Of a DNA stretch of 64,000 nucleotides, positions 56,396 to 64,000 are shown in pieces. The notes beneath the pieces are model-generated. The model had not been told where the DNA came from. It saw only the letters and a list, made by a program, of their open reading frames with translations, and made no database searches. The stretch comes from Pandoraea sp. ASV26 (GTDB lineage: Bacteria; Pseudomonadota; Gammaproteobacteria; Burkholderiales; Burkholderiaceae). The stretch's first letter is position 1, and every line of letters begins with the position of its first letter. The stretch lies in the NCBI RefSeq assembly GCF_016428915.1, contig NZ_JAELTP010000009.1, forward strand, positions 29,503-93,502, in the 5' to 3' direction. The position numbers and the translations under genes are program-made.

Positions 56396-57406
56396 ATGGA
56401 AAAAGGCAGCATCTCGATCTATTTCGTTATCAACGCATTGGCGCATGTCGAGCGGCTCGGCGGCGATCCGACGGCATTGCTGCGTGCGGCCGATATTGCG
56501 CCGTCGTTGCTCGCGCATCCGCAAGCCCGCGTGTCGGCGGATCGATACGCGCATCTGTGGCGGTTGATCAGTCTTGCGCTCGACGATGAATTCTTCGGGC
56601 AGGACTCCCGCCGCATGAAGGTCGGCAGTTTCGCGATGCTGTGTCACAGCGTCGTTACCTGCCGCACGCTGGAGCAGGCGCTGCAACGTGCAGCGCGCTT
56701 CATGGGATTGCTGCTCGACGATCTCGCAATGCGTCTGGTCCGCGACGGCGCGCTCGCCCGGCTCGAGGTCCATGAGCGGGCGGATGCGCAAGCGCCTCGC
56801 ATCTTCGGGCATGAAACGCTGCTGATCCTCTTCTATGCGTTGATGTGCTGGCTGATCGCGCGTCGCGTCACGCTCAGCACCGCTTACTTCGCGTTTGCAG
56901 AGCCGGCCTACAGTGACGAGTACCGGACGATGTATTCCCCGCGTCTGGTCTTTCACGCGCCGCATACCGCCATCGAGTTCGATGCGGCGTGTCTGGATCT
57001 GCCGGTGGTGCAGAACGAAGTGTCCGTGAAGGAGTTCTTGCGCGCCGCGCCGGCCAACATCATCCTCAAATACAAGAACACGAAGGGGATGGTCGCGCGG
57101 GTACGGCGGCGTCTGAAGGCGATGCCGACCGACGGCTGGCCGGCCTTCGAAGCGCTCGCGGAAGAATTCCATACCACGCCATCGACACTGCGCCGGCGGC
57201 TGGAGGATGAGGGCCAGTCGTATCAGTCGATCAAAGACCAGTTGCGCCGCGATCTTGCCATTCACGCGCTGTGTCACACGTCCAAGCCGATGCTGGAGAT
57301 TGCGCTGTCGCTGGGCTTTGCCGATCCGAGCGCGTTCTTTCGCGCGTTCCGGAAATGGACCGGGGCCCGTCCCGGCGACTATCGGCGTCAGGCCGTGGAG
57401 ACCTGA
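56396..57406 (+). CDS. AraC-family regulator (OruR/ArgR-like N-terminal domain)
   Basis: The 336-residue regulator has the Arabinose_bd type-II N-terminal domain (about 15-200) and a C-terminal pair of helix-turn-helix units: FEALAEEFHTTPSTLRRRLEDEG (about 253-275) and MLEIALSLGFADPSAFFRAFRKWTGARPGDYR (about 299-330). It follows the SDR gene on the same strand after 143 bp and is the nearest candidate regulator for the acyl-CoA genes. The ATG at 56396 has no clear ribosome site; an upstream TTG at 56369 is possible. Confidence 0.88.
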   Translation: MEKGSISIYFVINALAHVERLGGDPTALLRAADIAPSLLAHPQARVSADRYAHLWRLISLALDDEFFGQDSRRMKVGSFAMLCHSVVTCRTLEQALQRAARFMGLLLDDLAMRLVRDGALARLEVHERADAQAPRIFGHETLLILFYALMCWLIARRVTLSTAYFAFAEPAYSDEYRTMYSPRLVFHAPHTAIEFDAACLDLPVVQNEVSVKEFLRAAPANIILKYKNTKGMVARVRRRLKAMPTDGWPAFEALAEEFHTTPSTLRRRLEDEGQSYQSIKDQLRRDLAIHALCHTSKPMLEIALSLGFADPSAFFRAFRKWTGARPGDYRRQAVET

Positions 57407-57421
57407 CGCGTACGCTGAACG

Positions 57422-58804
57422 TCAGGCCGTGCGGGCCTTCGCTTCGACCCGACTGCGCTCGCTGGCGGTTGCGCCCTCGCCGCCTTCATCATCGTCGTCC
57501 AGCTCGATGCGCTTCACCTCGCCGAGCAGCAACAAGTAGCACAGCACCCCGGCAATCGCGAAGAGACTGATGAGCCCCAGCGCCCAGCCGAACGAGCCGG
57601 TCGCCTTGACGATGAACCCGATCGCAATCGGCGTGACGATGCCCGAGAGATTGCCGGCGAAGTTCACCGCGCCGCCCGTGATGCCGACCATGCCCTTCGG
57701 CGCGATGTCGGCCACGAGCGACCACGACGCCGACGCCACGCCTTGCGCGAAGAACGCGAACGACATGATGGCGATCACCAGCCAGTTGGCGTCGGTGAGC
57801 ACGGCAAGCGACATCGTCGGCACCAGCAGCAAGCCGGTCACGATGGGCGTCTTGCGCGCCGTGCCGACCGCCACGCCGCGACGCAGCAACCAGTCGGAGA
57901 GCAGACCGCCGCACACCACCCCAATGGACGCCGCCACGAACGGCACCGACGTCATGCCGCCCGCCTTGAGGACCGTCATGTGTCGCTCGGTAATCAGGTA
58001 GGTCGGGAACCACGTCAGGAAGAAGTACAGCGACGACAGCGAGGCGAACTTGCCCACGCAGATCGCGATGATCTGACGATTGCGGAACAACACCAGCAGC
58101 TTGCGCCACGGGAATTTCTGCGGGGCGGCCCGATCCGCCGGGCTGGCCTCGACCAGCGCCCCGCCGCTGCGGATGTGCTCCAGCTCGGCGGCGTTCACCC
58201 ACGAACATTTGTCGGGGTCGCGATAGCCGGCGTACCACACGCCCGCCCAGACAATGCCCAGCAGACCGGTCGCGTAGAAAATCTCGCGCCAGCCCCACGT
58301 GTGCGCAATCCAGAACAGCACAGGCGTGAGCGCCGCCATGCCGATGTACTGCCCCACAAGATAGATGCTGGTGGCCACGCCCCGCTCGCGTTGCGCAAAC
58401 CAGATCGAAACGACGCGGTTGTTGACCGGAAACGTTGGCGCTTCGGCAATGCCCACGCCCAGGCGCATGCCGAACAGCGTGACGAATCGCGTTGCGAAGC
58501 CTTGCATGAAGGTCAGCACCGACCAACTGAGAATGGCAATACCGTAGATGGCACGCGTGCCGAAACGGTCAATGACCCACCCGCCGGGAATATTCGCGAT
58601 GACATACGTCCACGCGTAGGCCGAAAAGATGAAGCCCAGCTCCACCGGACCAAGGCCGAACTCCTGCTTGAGCATCGGTGCAGCCACGGACAGATTGGCA
58701 CGGTCGACGTAGTTGATGACCGTGCCCACGAATACCAGAAAGAGCATCCAGTAGCGCACGCGCGATGGGCGCGGTGAGGACGACGGTTGCAGAGAAACTG
58801 ACAT
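57422..58804 (-). CDS. MFS transporter, anion:cation symporter family
   Basis: This 460-residue inner-membrane protein has twelve helices. NYVDRANLSVAAPML in helix 1 and RLGVGIAEAPTFPVNNRVVSIWF in helix 4-5 are typical of ACS-family transporters for hexuronates, galactonate, glucarate or tartrate-like acids. The tail contains an acidic stretch (DDDDEGGEG). It lies downstream of a porin gene on the same strand, suggesting outer- and inner-membrane uptake of one sugar acid, although a hairpin separates them. Substrate not determinable. Confidence 0.88.
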   Translation of the reverse strand: MSVSLQPSSSPRPSRVRYWMLFLVFVGTVINYVDRANLSVAAPMLKQEFGLGPVELGFIFSAYAWTYVIANIPGGWVIDRFGTRAIYGIAILSWSVLTFMQGFATRFVTLFGMRLGVGIAEAPTFPVNNRVVSIWFAQRERGVATSIYLVGQYIGMAALTPVLFWIAHTWGWREIFYATGLLGIVWAGVWYAGYRDPDKCSWVNAAELEHIRSGGALVEASPADRAAPQKFPWRKLLVLFRNRQIIAICVGKFASLSSLYFFLTWFPTYLITERHMTVLKAGGMTSVPFVAASIGVVCGGLLSDWLLRRGVAVGTARKTPIVTGLLLVPTMSLAVLTDANWLVIAIMSFAFFAQGVASASWSLVADIAPKGMVGITGGAVNFAGNLSGIVTPIAIGFIVKATGSFGWALGLISLFAIAGVLCYLLLLGEVKRIELDDDDEGGEGATASERSRVEAKARTA

Positions 58805-58858
58805 GATGAGTCTCGTGATGAGCGGCGATGTCTTCGACACGCCGCCGAAATGCCTGCC

Positions 58859-58891
58859 GCCACCCGGGCCAGTCGACGCCTGGCCCGGTGG
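58859..58891 (-). terminator. Hairpin after the porin gene
   Basis: CCGGGCCA and TGGCCCGG pair perfectly over a 9-nt loop and extend with CCAC/GTGG. No U-run, so it may terminate partly or mark an operon-internal processing site before the MFS gene. Confidence 0.45.
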
Positions 58892-58900
58892 CATTGCAAC

Positions 58901-59983
58901 TTAGAAGCTGTGATACATGCCCACGCGCAGCAACAACTGATCGTGATTGCTCGACGCCCCGATCGGATACGACGCAGCATTGTTATTGCCATTCGCGCCG
59001 ATATACGTCACCTGCGCCTGCAATTGCGTGCGCTTCGAGAACGAATAGAGGTCGCCCGCTTCGATCTGGTTGTAGTGCGTATGGCTGAACGACGAATACG
59101 AATAGCCCAGCGTGAGCGCGTTGGCTTCCGTCACACGGTACTCCGTGCCCACGTCGTAGTTGAACATGTTGCCCGAGCCACCCGGTGCACGCACCTCGCT
59201 GCGGGTGTAGAGCGCGTGCACATTCCAGCGCGACGAGATGCGGTACGAAGCGCCGATGCCGGTGTTGTTCACGGCGTCCGACTTGAACACGTTCGTGGCG
59301 GAAAGCCCGGATTGCCCGAAGATCGATGTGATGCCGAAGCGCGACGAGAAATCGAAGGTCCGCTTGTTGATGCTCACGTAGGTCGCCGCGACCGACAACG
59401 GGCCGTTGTCGTACTTCACGTAACCGCCCGCCGTGCGACCCAGCGCGTTGCCACCTGCGAAGCCGTACATCAGACCGCCGGTCAGCCCGTGAAAACTCGT
59501 GCTATTCCACTTGACCGCATTGTCCACCTGCGACGAATTGGCCAGGTTGTCGAGGTTGCCCGGGTGATACGCATACAGATTGTGTTGCCAGAAGCCGTTC
59601 GAGTAGCGAATCGACACGTCCTGCATGAAGTCCGTCTGGTGGCCAATCGACACCGTGCCGAAGCGATCGCTCGCGAGACCGACCCACGCCTGCCGATTCC
59701 ACTCCACGCCGCTGTTGATGAGGGCGCCAGTGCTCGTGTTGAAGCCCTGCTCCAACTGAAACACGGCAGCCAGTCCACCGCCGAGATCTTCACGCCCTTT
59801 CAGGCCGAAGCGATCGGGTTGCCCGATACCGGCGTCCATCTTGAACAGACGGCCACCGCCCTGATTGCTCACGTAGGTGAGACCGTCGTCGATCGTGCCG
59901 TAAATCTGCAAGGAATTGCCTGCGGCATGGGCCGCGCTCGCGCATGCCAAAAGGCAGGCTGCGCCAATACTGCGTCTCTTCAC
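58901..59983 (-). CDS. Gram-negative porin (OmpC-like family 4)
   Basis: The 360-residue precursor has a signal peptide (about 1-20, ending AAHAAG). The mature part is a beta-barrel: NSLQIYGTIDDGLTYVSNQGG at its start, GREDLGGGLAAVFQLEQGF (L/T-strand signature) and the C-terminal Phe. Trimeric betaproteobacterial porins of this type allow diffusion of small anions. The GTG at 59983 is used because AGGAG lies 7 nt upstream and the signal peptide then starts correctly. A perfect 14-bp inverted repeat sits 98-138 bp upstream. Confidence 0.92.
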   Translation of the reverse strand: MKRRSIGAACLLACASAAHAAGNSLQIYGTIDDGLTYVSNQGGGRLFKMDAGIGQPDRFGLKGREDLGGGLAAVFQLEQGFNTSTGALINSGVEWNRQAWVGLASDRFGTVSIGHQTDFMQDVSIRYSNGFWQHNLYAYHPGNLDNLANSSQVDNAVKWNSTSFHGLTGGLMYGFAGGNALGRTAGGYVKYDNGPLSVAATYVSINKRTFDFSSRFGITSIFGQSGLSATNVFKSDAVNNTGIGASYRISSRWNVHALYTRSEVRAPGGSGNMFNYDVGTEYRVTEANALTLGYSYSSFSHTHYNQIEAGDLYSFSKRTQLQAQVTYIGANGNNNAASYPIGASSNHDQLLLRVGMYHSF

Positions 59984-60507
59984 CTTCCACTCCTGTTTCG
60001 CTTCTTGATGCTTTGCGGCTGTCTGACGCGCCGTGCAGATGCCATTGACGTCCCTGAGACGCTCCGGCCGACGCATCGTTATTGTCTCACCTATGAAACG
60101 ATGATTAATAGGTGAGACAATTATGGCGAAGTGAATTGAGCGAGACAAGCAGAAAATAAGTCAGTGTTTATTGATGTTGCGCAAATGCTAATGACTAAGC
60201 CTTCGCGCGTCTGGAGGAAAAAATTGAGGGTGGGCGCGCCCTGGGGGCACGAAAACAGCGCAGACGATGTTGTCCGGCGCACAGATGAAATGCGCCCGGA
60301 AACGGCATGCGCAGGTCAGGCGAAGTGAGGGGGAGACGGATTGCCAGCGCCGATGCACGGCACAGGCCGCCCCCGTTGCGACACCCTTCATGAGCGGCGT
60401 CGGTGACGCGACATCGAACGGATAGCGCGCGGCATAGCCCGAAGCCAGAGCCCGAGCCGGAGCGCGGGCGTCGAGCGGTTCGAACCGTTGGGGGGGGGTG
60501 AGGCGCG
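59984..60507. other. Intergenic region between the IclR regulator and the porin
   Basis: No gene was found. It holds the porin promoter with a perfect inverted repeat (60081-60121). Near the right end is a run of nine G's (60490-60498), 9 bp beyond the IclR stop codon. Confidence 0.55.
60081..60121. promoter_or_regulatory. Perfect 14-bp inverted repeat upstream of the porin
   Basis: ATTGTCTCACCTAT (60081-60094) and ATAGGTGAGACAAT (60108-60121) are exact reverse complements separated by 13 bp. The arms are AT-mixed and lack a U-run, which suits an operator for a dimer or tetramer such as the neighbouring IclR regulator. Confidence 0.6.
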
Positions 60508-61323
60508 CTACTTCGCCGTCATCGATACCGCGCCGGCCGGTTCGGCACGGTAATTGAGCTTGTGCGACAGTTCGTCGGCCGCGGACACGACCTTCTCGAC
60601 GATCCCGCTCTCGAGCAAATCCGCTTCGACACGTGCCTGAGGAATCGTCACGCTGATTACGGCGGCGATCTGTCCACGATGATTGCGCACAGGCGCGGCA
60701 ATCGTCGAAATGTTCTGCTCGAAGAAGGCCTGACTCATGCTGTAGCCGCGCGCGATGTCTTCCTGCACCACACGGTACAGGGCTTCCACCGTCGTCGGCG
60801 TATGTACCGTGTAGGCTTCGAGCTTGCGCTCCGGATAAAGCTGCTTGAGCGACGGCAACGAATAGTCGCCGAGCAGAATGTGCCCGACGGCCGTGGCGTG
60901 AGCCGGCAGACGTGTACCGACGCGTACCGTGCCAAACACCAGTTCGCGGCTCGCCGCCTTGGCGACGAACACCGCATCGCGCTGATCGAGAATCAGAATG
61001 TGGCTCGAGAAACCCGTCGCATCGCGTAACTTCTCGATCACCGGCGTGCCCAGATCGGTGAGTTCCAGCGAATTCAGATACTCGAACCCGAGGCGCAGCA
61101 CCGCCACCCCAAGCCGGTAATGACGCTCGTCGCCCGCCTTCTCGATGAAGCCCTCGGCTTCGAGCGTCTGCAACAGGCGGAACACGGTCGAGCGAGGAAT
61201 GCCAAGACGCCGCGCAAGATCGGCCCCGGCGAGCACGGGCTCGCGTGCGGAGAAGGTCATGAGAATGCGCAATCCGCGCTCAAGACCCGGAACGGAGTAT
61301 TTGTTATCGCTGTCGTTGCTCAT
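60508..61323 (-). CDS. IclR-family transcriptional regulator
   Basis: This 271-residue regulator has an N-terminal winged helix (about 12-75; ADLARRLGIPRSTVFRLLQTLEAEGFI is the DNA-reading part) and the IclR effector domain (about 85-250) with TAVGHILLGDY and ISVTIPQARVE motifs. Such proteins respond to small aromatic or aliphatic acids. It is upstream of, and on the same strand as, the porin-MFS genes and is their probable regulator. The ATG at 61323 gives the usual length; a start at 61389 would add 22 residues. Neither has a strong ribosome site. Confidence 0.88.
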   Translation of the reverse strand: MSNDSDNKYSVPGLERGLRILMTFSAREPVLAGADLARRLGIPRSTVFRLLQTLEAEGFIEKAGDERHYRLGVAVLRLGFEYLNSLELTDLGTPVIEKLRDATGFSSHILILDQRDAVFVAKAASRELVFGTVRVGTRLPAHATAVGHILLGDYSLPSLKQLYPERKLEAYTVHTPTTVEALYRVVQEDIARGYSMSQAFFEQNISTIAAPVRNHRGQIAAVISVTIPQARVEADLLESGIVEKVVSAADELSHKLNYRAEPAGAVSMTAK

Positions 61324-62050
61324 GCCGTTTGCGCACACTGGCGCCGACCGGTGAGCGGCAGTTCCGCGCAACCGATAGACGATATTCATGGAAGGCGCAC
61401 ATTATAGGCTACGAGCCCACTGCCCGGCCATGTCGGTACAGGGCGTCGCGACCGGGCCAGTTTCTCATGTGACGAGACGCGGTTGCGCCCTGCGCACATC
61501 GGGTTGCGCCCGTTCTCGCGACATGGTGCCCTATCGGGGCGCAAGCCGGCACCCAACTTGGGCGAGCCGCCTTCGGCATGGGCCATGCACCGCAATGGGG
61601 GTAATTCCGAAGCGCGTCGACGCGTGCTTTTTGTCATGATGTCGGCTGCAAGCTTGACAAGCTGGCGCATGTGGAGCGAGACACCGTGGCCTGGGCCGAG
61701 AACAATAAACGATCCGGACAGGTCCAAAGGCACGTATTCCTTTTCTCCTGACGCTTTTGCGATTGCCTATCCCAATAGCCACTCAGGAGCTGCGCCCACC
61801 TGCCAAGTGGGCGTTTTTTTGCTGGTTAAACGCTCCCGTCGCAGTGTGGTTCGACCCGCCCTCGGCGTTCTTCACGAGAGAACCCGATGCCCTGGCATGC
61901 TTGTTGCTTGTATTTCCAGCATCGGGGAACGACGCCGCCTTGGCCGAGGTTTCATTGATAAGTACGCACCAGATTGCACCGGTACGTGCCAGATCGTGAA
62001 GCCCGGACTCGCCCCCTGCGGCGCCTCCGTTTGTTTTGGGTCGAGGTGTT
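61324..62050. other. Intergenic region with a possible small RNA
   Basis: No coding sequence that I can support. A two-hairpin structure ending in a strong plus-strand terminator (61745-61820) is listed separately; the remaining DNA probably carries promoters for iclR and the DUF4096 gene. Confidence 0.5.
61745..61820 (+). ncRNA. Candidate small RNA with terminator
   Basis: CTCCTGA (61745-61751) can pair with TCAGGAG (61783-61789). Directly after it, CGCCCAC (61793-61799) pairs with GTGGGCG (61807-61813) followed by seven T's (61814-61820), a clear rho-independent terminator. No gene precedes it on the plus strand. The 5' end is unknown and the RNA family is not recognised, so this is a structural inference. 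Confidence 0.45.
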
Positions 62051-62446
62051 ATGTTTACTGAACTGAGCGACGTTGAATGGCACGCCCTGCGTGATCTGAT
62101 TTGCGACCGACCGGTCCGTACGGAACGACGCGGCCGCCCTCAAGTCGAGCAGCGCACGCTGACCAATGCTGTCTTGTGGGTGCTGTTCACTGGCGAGAGC
62201 TGGTCCAAACTGCCGATGCAATACCCTTCCGTGCCGACTTGCCGCCGCAAACTCAATGAGTGGCGCGAATCGGGCATGCTCGACACGATCCTGAAGCGCC
62301 TGCAACAGTCGGGCCGCGATATCAGCACCTGTGCCGGCCAGATCAGCAAGCCGGCGCGCAGCACGCCGTGCGGCGACACCGATCGCCTGCGCGGGGTGTT
62401 CTGGACGAACCCCGCTTCGTGGAAGCCGCCGGTTGCCATGCGTTGA
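62051..62446 (+). CDS. Orphan DUF4096 (IS5/IS402 transposase-derived) protein
   Basis: The 131-residue protein matches only the N-terminal helix-turn-helix region of IS402-type transposases: LSDVEWHALRDLICDRP, RRGRPQVEQRTLTNAVLWVLFTGESWSKLP (about 26-55) and CRRKLNEWRESGML. The DDE catalytic domain is absent, and I see no terminal inverted repeats or second reading frame. GAGG precedes the ATG. Similar stand-alone proteins occur in Burkholderiaceae and may be domesticated DNA-binding proteins. The tail (about 90-131) is polar and unrecognised. Confidence 0.75.
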   Translation: MFTELSDVEWHALRDLICDRPVRTERRGRPQVEQRTLTNAVLWVLFTGESWSKLPMQYPSVPTCRRKLNEWRESGMLDTILKRLQQSGRDISTCAGQISKPARSTPCGDTDRLRGVFWTNPASWKPPVAMR

Positions 62447-62599
62447 TCGGCTGCCATTACGGCAACGCCGCACCGCCATCGCAATCGTTCTCATTCGACA
62501 GGAAGGCTCGCGCAACGCTCGCGGCACCGTCGGGCAGGAATTACGGGGTTATCCAGACAGCAGCCAATGCGCGAGATGTGACCGCCGTCACGTCTCGCG

Positions 62600-63703
62600 T
62601 CAAAGCGCCGCGCGCACCGCTTCGGCAATGGCCAATGACGCCGTGAGTCCGGGCGACTCGATACCGAACAGGTTGACGAGTCCGGCAACGCCATGCACCG
62701 CCGGCCCATCGATGCGGAAGTCCGCCGCCGCTTCACCCGGCCCGCTGATCTTCGGTCGGATGCCGGCATAGCCGGGCTGCAACGCACCGTCCGCCAGCGT
62801 CGGCCAATAGCGCCGAACCGCCGCGTAAAATCCGTCACCATCTGCCGGATTGACCGTGTAGTCGATCTCGTCGACCCATTGCACGTTGGGACCGAAACGC
62901 GCTTGTCCCGCGAGATCGAGCGTCAGGTGCACGCCCAGCCCGCCCGGCTCCGGCACCGGATAGATCAGGTGCGAGAACGGCGCGCGCTGGGCACACGTGA
63001 AGTAACTTCCCTTCGCGTAGTAGCGCTGCGGAATGTGCTCGGGTGCCAGACCTTCGAACGTGCGGGCGATGTCGACGGCGTACAGTCCGGCGCTGTTGAT
63101 GACAGTGCCCGCGAGCAGCGTCGAGGTAACGCCCTGTGTCTCGACATCCAACTCGATGCCGTCAGCGAGGCCCACGCGGGCGCCGACGACACGGGCGTCG
63201 AACGCGAGCATCGCCCCCGAATTCTCCGCGTCTCCCTGCAACGCCAACATGAAACCGTGACTGTCCACGATGCCCGTTGACGGGGAGAGCAATGCACCAA
63301 ATGTGTGCAAATCAGGTTCAAGCTGGGCGACTTCGCCGACGGTAAGCCACTGAAGGTCGTCGACACCACTGGCACGTGCATTGGCGGCAATGGCTTCGAG
63401 TTCGTCCACCTGATGATCGGTGGTCGCGACGATCAGCTTGCCGCAACGGCGATGTTCCACCCCATGTGAGGCGCAGAAGTCGTAGAGGCGGTGTTTGCCC
63501 TCGACGCACAGTTTCGCCTTGAGCGAGCCGGGCGGATAGTAGATGCCTGCGTGAATGACTTCGCTGTTACGCGAGCTCGTGCCGGTGCCGATGGCACGCT
63601 CGGATTCCAGGATGACCACTTCGCGGCCAGCCATGGCCATCGCCCGCGCGACGGCCAATCCCACCACGCCCGCGCCGATCACCACGCAATCGACCTTGTC
63701 CAT
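62600..63703 (-). CDS. lhgO: FAD-dependent oxidoreductase, L-2-hydroxyglutarate oxidase type
   Basis: This 367-residue enzyme of the DAO family has the FAD-binding [17 protein letters not shown] (9-25), the LhgO-like [22 protein letters not shown] (about 47-68) and the C-terminal [16 protein letters not shown] motif. It would oxidise L-2-hydroxyglutarate or a similar 2-hydroxy acid, with electrons going to the membrane or to ETF. AAGGAAC lies 7 nt before the ATG at 63703. It is 131 bp downstream of etfA on the same strand. Confidence 0.87.
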   Translation of the reverse strand: MDKVDCVVIGAGVVGLAVARAMAMAGREVVILESERAIGTGTSSRNSEVIHAGIYYPPGSLKAKLCVEGKHRLYDFCASHGVEHRRCGKLIVATTDHQVDELEAIAANARASGVDDLQWLTVGEVAQLEPDLHTFGALLSPSTGIVDSHGFMLALQGDAENSGAMLAFDARVVGARVGLADGIELDVETQGVTSTLLAGTVINSAGLYAVDIARTFEGLAPEHIPQRYYAKGSYFTCAQRAPFSHLIYPVPEPGGLGVHLTLDLAGQARFGPNVQWVDEIDYTVNPADGDGFYAAVRRYWPTLADGALQPGYAGIRPKISGPGEAAADFRIDGPAVHGVAGLVNLFGIESPGLTASLAIAEAVRAAL

Positions 63704-63834
63704 TGCCGTTCCTTGATTGCTTTGCGATTCGCATGAAGACATCGCGCCGTCGCCGGTCGGTCTCCTCATGCGGATCGGCTGCGGGAGGCGTGCAATCGAC
63801 TCACACGCCCCCGCAGCGTTACCTCATGACAGCC

Positions 63835-64000
63835 TTACAGCGCGCCCGTGAGTTCCGGCACCACGGTGAACAAATCGCCCACCAGACCGTAATCCGCCAC
63901 CGAGAAGATCGGCGCTTCCGGATCCTTGTTGATCGCCACGATCACCTTCGAATCCTTCATCCCCGCCAAGTGCTGGATCGCCCCCGAGATACCCACCGCG
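63835..64000 (-). CDS. etfA: Electron transfer flavoprotein alpha subunit (C-terminal end only)
   Basis: Only the last 54 codons and the stop are in the window. The sequence [20 protein letters not shown] and [20 protein letters not shown] is the diagnostic FAD-binding end of EtfA. ETF collects electrons from acyl-CoA dehydrogenases such as the one at 52180-53313. The 5' part lies to the right of the window. Confidence 0.95.
   Translation of the reverse strand, partial: AVGISGAIQHLAGMKDSKVIVAINKDPEAPIFSVADYGLVGDLFTVVPELTGAL

Noticed and set aside
62051..62446. Complete insertion sequence
   Set aside because: No catalytic domain, no inverted terminal repeats and no target duplication visible around the gene.

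Overview
The window is a GC-rich bacterial chromosome segment with dense, mostly operonic genes. It contains no rRNA, tRNA or CRISPR array and no complete insertion sequence. Gene content and protein style point to a betaproteobacterium of the Burkholderiaceae, most likely Pandoraea or a close relative. The evidence is oxalate catabolism beside an NAD-linked molybdenum formate dehydrogenase of the Fds type, AspT/aspartate decarboxylase genes, Gram-negative porins and the iaaA-gsiABCD block. The genus is an inference from family knowledge, not from a search.

Region 1 (1-17.3 kb) is an oxalate-to-CO2 island. A partial fumarylacetoacetate-hydrolase-family gene is followed by two formyl-CoA:oxalate CoA-transferase paralogs (frc), a PAS-domain protein, oxalyl-CoA decarboxylase (oxc) and an OxlT-type oxalate/formate antiporter. 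Next come a ketopantoate-reductase homolog (panE), a 72-residue membrane peptide, a GntR/FCD regulator and fdsGBAD, which oxidises formate to CO2 with production of NADH. Five intergenic regions carry the same AT-rich motif (consensus RATATWYGRTAT). They precede frc copy 1, oxlT-oxc-frc copy 2, panE, the peptide-gntR pair and fds, so they look like the operators of one regulon run by the GntR protein.

Region 2 (17.3-32.9 kb) is mixed: a DMT exporter, a LOG-family protein, an outer-membrane protein with a TpsB-like barrel, then aspartate 4-decarboxylase with two tandem AspT-type aspartate/alanine exchangers. After these come a YXWGXW-repeat protein, a MATE exporter, HisN, a RarD-like gene broken by an in-frame TGA, a small lipoprotein and a universal stress protein. 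OxlT/Oxc and AspT/AspD are both exchange-plus-decarboxylation cycles, which can generate proton-motive force.

Region 3 (32.9-49.4 kb) is uptake and peptide scavenging. It holds a CUT1 ABC transporter (Ugp-like), an alpha/beta hydrolase coupled to a kinase-less DUF4118/PAS membrane protein, and one long minus-strand cluster: rpiR-iaaA-gsiA-gsiB-gsiC-gsiD-P1 peptidase-dppA. This cluster would import glutathione or peptides and hydrolyse them.

Region 4 (49.8-64 kb) has a short hypothetical gene and a YggT protein, then branched-chain acyl-CoA catabolism: 3-hydroxyisobutyryl-CoA hydrolase and acyl-CoA dehydrogenase facing an acyl-CoA synthetase, an SDR dehydrogenase and an AraC regulator. A porin, an MFS anion transporter and an IclR regulator follow, with a perfect 14-bp inverted repeat upstream of the porin. 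The end holds an orphan transposase-derived DUF4096 protein, an L-2-hydroxyglutarate-oxidase-type enzyme and the 3' end of etfA. Four rho-independent terminators on the plus strand have no gene before them and mark possible small RNAs.
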